A stretch of 23,682 nt of DNA from a virus. The stretch lies in IMG/VR virus record IMGVR_UViG_3300021472_000014, positions 1 through 23,682 of that record. One strand, written 5' to 3'. The number at the start of each line of letters is the position of its first letter. Positions within the stretch are counted from its first letter, which is position 1. Both the position numbers and the translations under genes were made by a program. Below, one piece after another: positions 20,543 to 23,682 of this stretch. A model generated the notes under the pieces. That model had not been told where the DNA came from. It saw only the letters and a list, made by a program, of their open reading frames with translations, and did no database searches.

Positions 20543-21106
20543 ATGGGTATGCCACGATTTTTGGGACATAGATTTGCGGTTAAACACGGCATAGCGCCAC
20601 CGCTTTTCAGACATAATGCACCGATAGATGTGCCACCAGTTAAGGCATTCGCTACTTATCCGCAGGAGTTTGCGTGGGAACCTGTAACTGAGGCTGAAGT
20701 TGAGCACACGATATTCAATCACGAAGCGTTTTACGGGACGCCCGCGTTTCCGACCGTTCAGAAGGGATTCACGAAAGTGGTGAGCAAAGGGGTTTTCAGG
20801 CTGCGATTTAAATATGTTTTCGTAGGACTGACCATAAATGATACGGACAGATATGGGTTTGGCGAATACGAATATCTTCTCGGGCTTTACAGTCATCGTG
20901 ATTTGATGGCGCAATACGGGCTGTTTTTGCAACCTCATGCTGGCGACCCTGAATTTCGCGTTATTCCCATAGCTGGAAGTTTGAAGCAAGAGTATATCGA
21001 GAAAAAATATTGGCAATACATCGGGCATTTAAAGTCGAGCTATCGCGTGGAGATAGCGTTTGAGACACAGGAAACCTATGAGGAAATTCCGGTGGATTGG
21101 ATATGA
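20543..21106 (+). CDS. Tail protein after tape measure, distal tail candidate
   Basis: A 187-residue soluble protein rich in aromatic residues, starting 2 nt after the tape measure stop with a strong GAGGAGGGG SD. Segments such as FRHNAPIDVPP, FAWEPVTEAEVEHTIFNHEAFYG, KGVFRLRFKYVFVGLT and RVEIAFETQETYEEIPVDWI suggest a mainly beta protein. The position between tape measure and hub is that of the distal tail (Dit) protein in many siphophages, but no Dit domain can be recognised. Its TGA overlaps the next ATG. Confidence 0.5.
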   Translation: MGMPRFLGHRFAVKHGIAPPLFRHNAPIDVPPVKAFATYPQEFAWEPVTEAEVEHTIFNHEAFYGTPAFPTVQKGFTKVVSKGVFRLRFKYVFVGLTINDTDRYGFGEYEYLLGLYSHRDLMAQYGLFLQPHAGDPEFRVIPIAGSLKQEYIEKKYWQYIGHLKSSYRVEIAFETQETYEEIPVDWI

Positions 21107-23682
21107 TACGGCATAGAGTTTACATAACATTCTGGGCGTATAATGTTAAGAGTAACACGATGCGCAGACTTACTGGCGCGCTTGACGGCTACGACCTTCT
21201 TATCAATGCGAACGAACCCGAGCTTATCAAGATAGGGAACATAGTTTACAAAGCGCAGCTTGACTCCTCGCCGCTGAAATGGAGCAGTGGCAATGTCTAT
21301 ATAAAGCTTGCCAATGTTCAGGTGCAGTATTTTGCGCACAAAGTCAGCCCGCGATTCGGCACAATATGGCGTCCACCTAACGAGACATGGGGAGAACTTC
21401 TGGGACGATATATGAACAGCTGCAATAGGGTTCTGGATGCTTTTGAGCGTTTGATGATAGAGGTCGTTATTACCGCTTCTGCGAAAGATATAGCGACTGG
21501 CACGGATGATTTTTCGTATCTGCACACATACGATGATTGCATGTATGGAGCGGGCGAATGCCCGGAGCTTTTGCCGATGGAGAATGAAACGCCTATTTTC
21601 GGCGGGTTTGTCGATTTATCGACGATAAGCTACGATGAGCAGGAGCAAACTTTTGAGTTTCAGGTGCTGGGATATGATAAGTGGGTTGACTTGATAAAAA
21701 CCAACAGTGTGCTCGTTAGTCAATACAGCGACCTCTACAGCATTCTTGACGCTATTGCGGAAAACATTCCATGGCTCAAAATCTCGACGGTGGCATATCA
21801 GGACCCCTTACCTTTTAGATGCCAGTTTCTTAAGCTTGTCGTTGATGCCTCAGAAACATCGCTGACACCATTTCCAGCGCCTTTTAAGGCTGAGGTGCGA
21901 ACGGGCAATCAGGCATGGCTGCACACATTGGACAGCGGCGTGCACATTGTGCAGCTTAATGGAACAGCAGACGCAGCGGGAGTTGACGGTTTCAGGGCAT
22001 TCGATGGAACTACTATTCGCGCTGCTACATCGGCTGAGCGAGGAAAATTTTCATATCATGGATTAGGATGGCCAGGGGGACCGCCAGTTAATAAAAACGC
22101 AGAAGAGTTTTTTGCACCAGTGCTTGCTGGTTTAGCGGCAGCACCATCAGGATGGGCAAGAATGCCTTTCTATCCTACTGGAACTTTTAATGATGTTTTG
22201 GTTTGGGGAGCAGGATTCTGCTGGCAGGCAGCGGATTTGGCTGTGGTGCCTTCGTGTGCTGCACTTACAGATGGCATTTTGATAGTAGTAGCCGATGAAG
22301 ATAATAGAGTTGATGTTTACAATTTCGATGGAGATGTTTATCACTATTGCACAAGCACCAATAGATTCGTTGATAGGGTAACAGCCAGCGAAAATCATCC
22401 TTACATCATCTATTGGTTCAGTGGATGGACGAGATTTTTACTGCTTTCGCCGCAGCGAGACAGATTCTGGGTATATCCATTTGGTTCAGCATACGCTAAT
22501 GCACCGTATGAGTTAACTGATTATACAGAAAAGCTGTCAAATATGCTTATAGTGCAGATTCCATCGATTGCTGGATATGAGATGGTTTGGCGGGTTTACG
22601 GTAAGAAGCAGGACAAATATTACCGCATTGATATGGGGATTCCGCTTTCGGGTAGCGAAGTGGCTGAGGTTATAGAGAAAAAGCAGGTTAACAATGTCGA
22701 TTACCTGCCAGAGCGAGTGATTCATCTTACCAGAAAGAAGGAACTTTGGTTTTACGACGGCAACAAGAAAAGCTTAGTCTGCCTTGATGCGGATAATCTG
22801 GCTTACAAATACATTTACAAGCTTGGATTGCGAAGCGAGTATGTTGCCCTTGGCATGACTCCCACCGAAGACATTCTCGTCTGGGTTGCAGATGACCCCG
22901 AATGTCTGCCTCTGCGAAATGTGGATAAGCTTACTGTGTTTACACACAAGCAGATAAAACCGAGCGATACGGTGGTTTATCTTGAGGGTGAGAACATAGG
23001 GGAACTGCTCGACAATCTTGCTAAGGACTTCTTTGCGATGTGGTATATCACGCCAAGAGGGCAGTTGCACTTTATGCCTCGCTTTGAGGGCAACAGGCGC
23101 GATAGTGCGCCTTACATAATCAAGGCGTCGGGGAAAATGGGCAGGCAAAGCCCGCAGGTGCTCAAATGGGGAGTTTACAAGCATCATTACGATAAAATAG
23201 TGCTTAAGAGCGAATACGGTAAAATGGGGGAATCGAAGGGAGCGGGAGCTTTTGAGCTTGAAATGCAGGTCGGCAAAAACTGGCACAACATTAATGTCGG
23301 CAAAAAATTGGTGATTCTTCTTTACGATTGGTTCAGCAAGATAAGACGGCAAGCACAAGTCACAACGCATTACTTCTTCAGCCTTTGCAGCGATATTCTG
23401 AGCCTTTTCACATCGACATGGAGCATCATAAGCATGTCGTTGCTGCCTCATAATGAGTTGACCAAGCTTACTGTTGTGGAGCATCTTCCGTGCGATAATG
23501 TTCGTGATATAGTGGAGCTGATAGAGTGCTTATCGCATGCGGTTTACTTTGATGACAACGACCATAGATGGAAAATGGCGCCAAACTGGCGCACGATTTG
23601 CTATGACTGTCCGCCCTGTGAGTCGCGAAAATATCTTCTGCTTAACTACATAGTAAGTATGCTCAATTATGGTTGGTGCACT
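21103..23682 (+). CDS. Tail hub/host-recognition protein, partial (3' end beyond window)
   Basis: An uninterrupted frame of 860 codons from ATG 21103, coupled to the previous gene by ATGA, with no stop before the window end. Residues ~1-250 look like a phage tail hub (gp27/GPD-like): short strands such as HRVYITFWAYNVK, GFVDLSTISYDEQEQTFEFQVLGYDKWVDLI. Residues ~250-600 contain an insertion with repeated W/F/D-containing strands (LLLSPQRDRFWVYPFG, KELWFYDGNKKSLVCLDADNL, YVALGMTPTEDILVWVADD), like a beta-propeller. Residues ~600-860 return to hub-like ENIGELLDNLAKDFFAMWYITPRGQLHF. A CYDCPPC motif is near the end. It may join the tail tip to receptor binding; the domain calls are inference. Confidence 0.65.
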   Translation, partial: MIRHRVYITFWAYNVKSNTMRRLTGALDGYDLLINANEPELIKIGNIVYKAQLDSSPLKWSSGNVYIKLANVQVQYFAHKVSPRFGTIWRPPNETWGELLGRYMNSCNRVLDAFERLMIEVVITASAKDIATGTDDFSYLHTYDDCMYGAGECPELLPMENETPIFGGFVDLSTISYDEQEQTFEFQVLGYDKWVDLIKTNSVLVSQYSDLYSILDAIAENIPWLKISTVAYQDPLPFRCQFLKLVVDASETSLTPFPAPFKAEVRTGNQAWLHTLDSGVHIVQLNGTADAAGVDGFRAFDGTTIRAATSAERGKFSYHGLGWPGGPPVNKNAEEFFAPVLAGLAAAPSGWARMPFYPTGTFNDVLVWGAGFCWQAADLAVVPSCAALTDGILIVVADEDNRVDVYNFDGDVYHYCTSTNRFVDRVTASENHPYIIYWFSGWTRFLLLSPQRDRFWVYPFGSAYANAPYELTDYTEKLSNMLIVQIPSIAGYEMVWRVYGKKQDKYYRIDMGIPLSGSEVAEVIEKKQVNNVDYLPERVIHLTRKKELWFYDGNKKSLVCLDADNLAYKYIYKLGLRSEYVALGMTPTEDILVWVADDPECLPLRNVDKLTVFTHKQIKPSDTVVYLEGENIGELLDNLAKDFFAMWYITPRGQLHFMPRFEGNRRDSAPYIIKASGKMGRQSPQVLKWGVYKHHYDKIVLKSEYGKMGESKGAGAFELEMQVGKNWHNINVGKKLVILLYDWFSKIRRQAQVTTHYFFSLCSDILSLFTSTWSIISMSLLPHNELTKLTVVEHLPCDNVRDIVELIECLSHAVYFDDNDHRWKMAPNWRTICYDCPPCESRKYLLLNYIVSMLNYGWCT

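Noticed and set aside
20459-21028. Minus-strand ORF of 189 codons
   Set aside because: Shadow of the tape measure end and the following tail gene; no SD or recognisable domain.
22774-23484. Long minus-strand ORF (236 codons)
   Set aside because: It lies wholly inside the hub gene frame, which is open for 860 codons; its protein is Cys/His-rich without domain features and has no SD. It is an antisense shadow.

Overview
The window is a contiguous piece of a tailed-phage (or prophage) genome. All convincing genes are on the + strand, packed end to end with 4-nt ATGA overlaps or a few bases between them and good Shine-Dalgarno (SD) sites. The host is bacterial. One gene (6031-6753) encodes a protein with a signal peptide and a C-terminal motif resembling type IX secretion (FlgD-like) sorting tails. 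This hints at a host in the FCB superphylum or an allied candidate phylum. That host assignment is inference only.

Layout. (1) 1-3405: AT-rich early region of small genes, mostly unrecognised, several with paired CxxC metal-binding motifs, one small membrane protein and a clear YopX-family protein. (2) 3377-6034: replication and recombination module: a winged-helix (DnaD/lambda O-like) initiator whose central linker holds four 21-bp iterons, nine GAAACA repeats and two perfect hairpins (a probable origin); a DnaC-like AAA+ helicase loader; and a RuvC-like resolvase. (3) 6031-7137: the secreted protein and one unknown gene. (4) 7138-7409: a structured noncoding stretch, the only sizeable gap. 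(5) 7410-14223: packaging and head module of Mu type: candidate small terminase, large terminase, DUF935-type portal fused to a Mu F-like domain, Mu I-like protease with a nested scaffold start, decoration protein, and Mu gpT-like major head protein. (6) 14277-23682: DUF1320-like and Phage_tail_S-like connector proteins, tail tube, Ig-like protein, tail assembly chaperone with a -1 frameshift signal, tape measure, and a very long tail hub-like ORF still open at the window end. No sheath gene is seen, so the tail looks siphovirus-like.

The most unusual feature is a complete initiator-type tRNA(CAU) gene at 10240-10311, lying in frame inside the portal ORF, so the same 72 bases can be read as tRNA and as about 24 codons of portal linker. 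Others are the origin-like array inside the initiator gene, the phage-borne secreted protein with a sorting-tail-like C-terminus, the U UUU UUC frameshift site in the tail chaperones, the triple-start protease/scaffold gene, and a propeller-like insertion in the hub protein. The genome is a mosaic: Mu-type head genes joined to a theta-type replication module, with no transposase in view.
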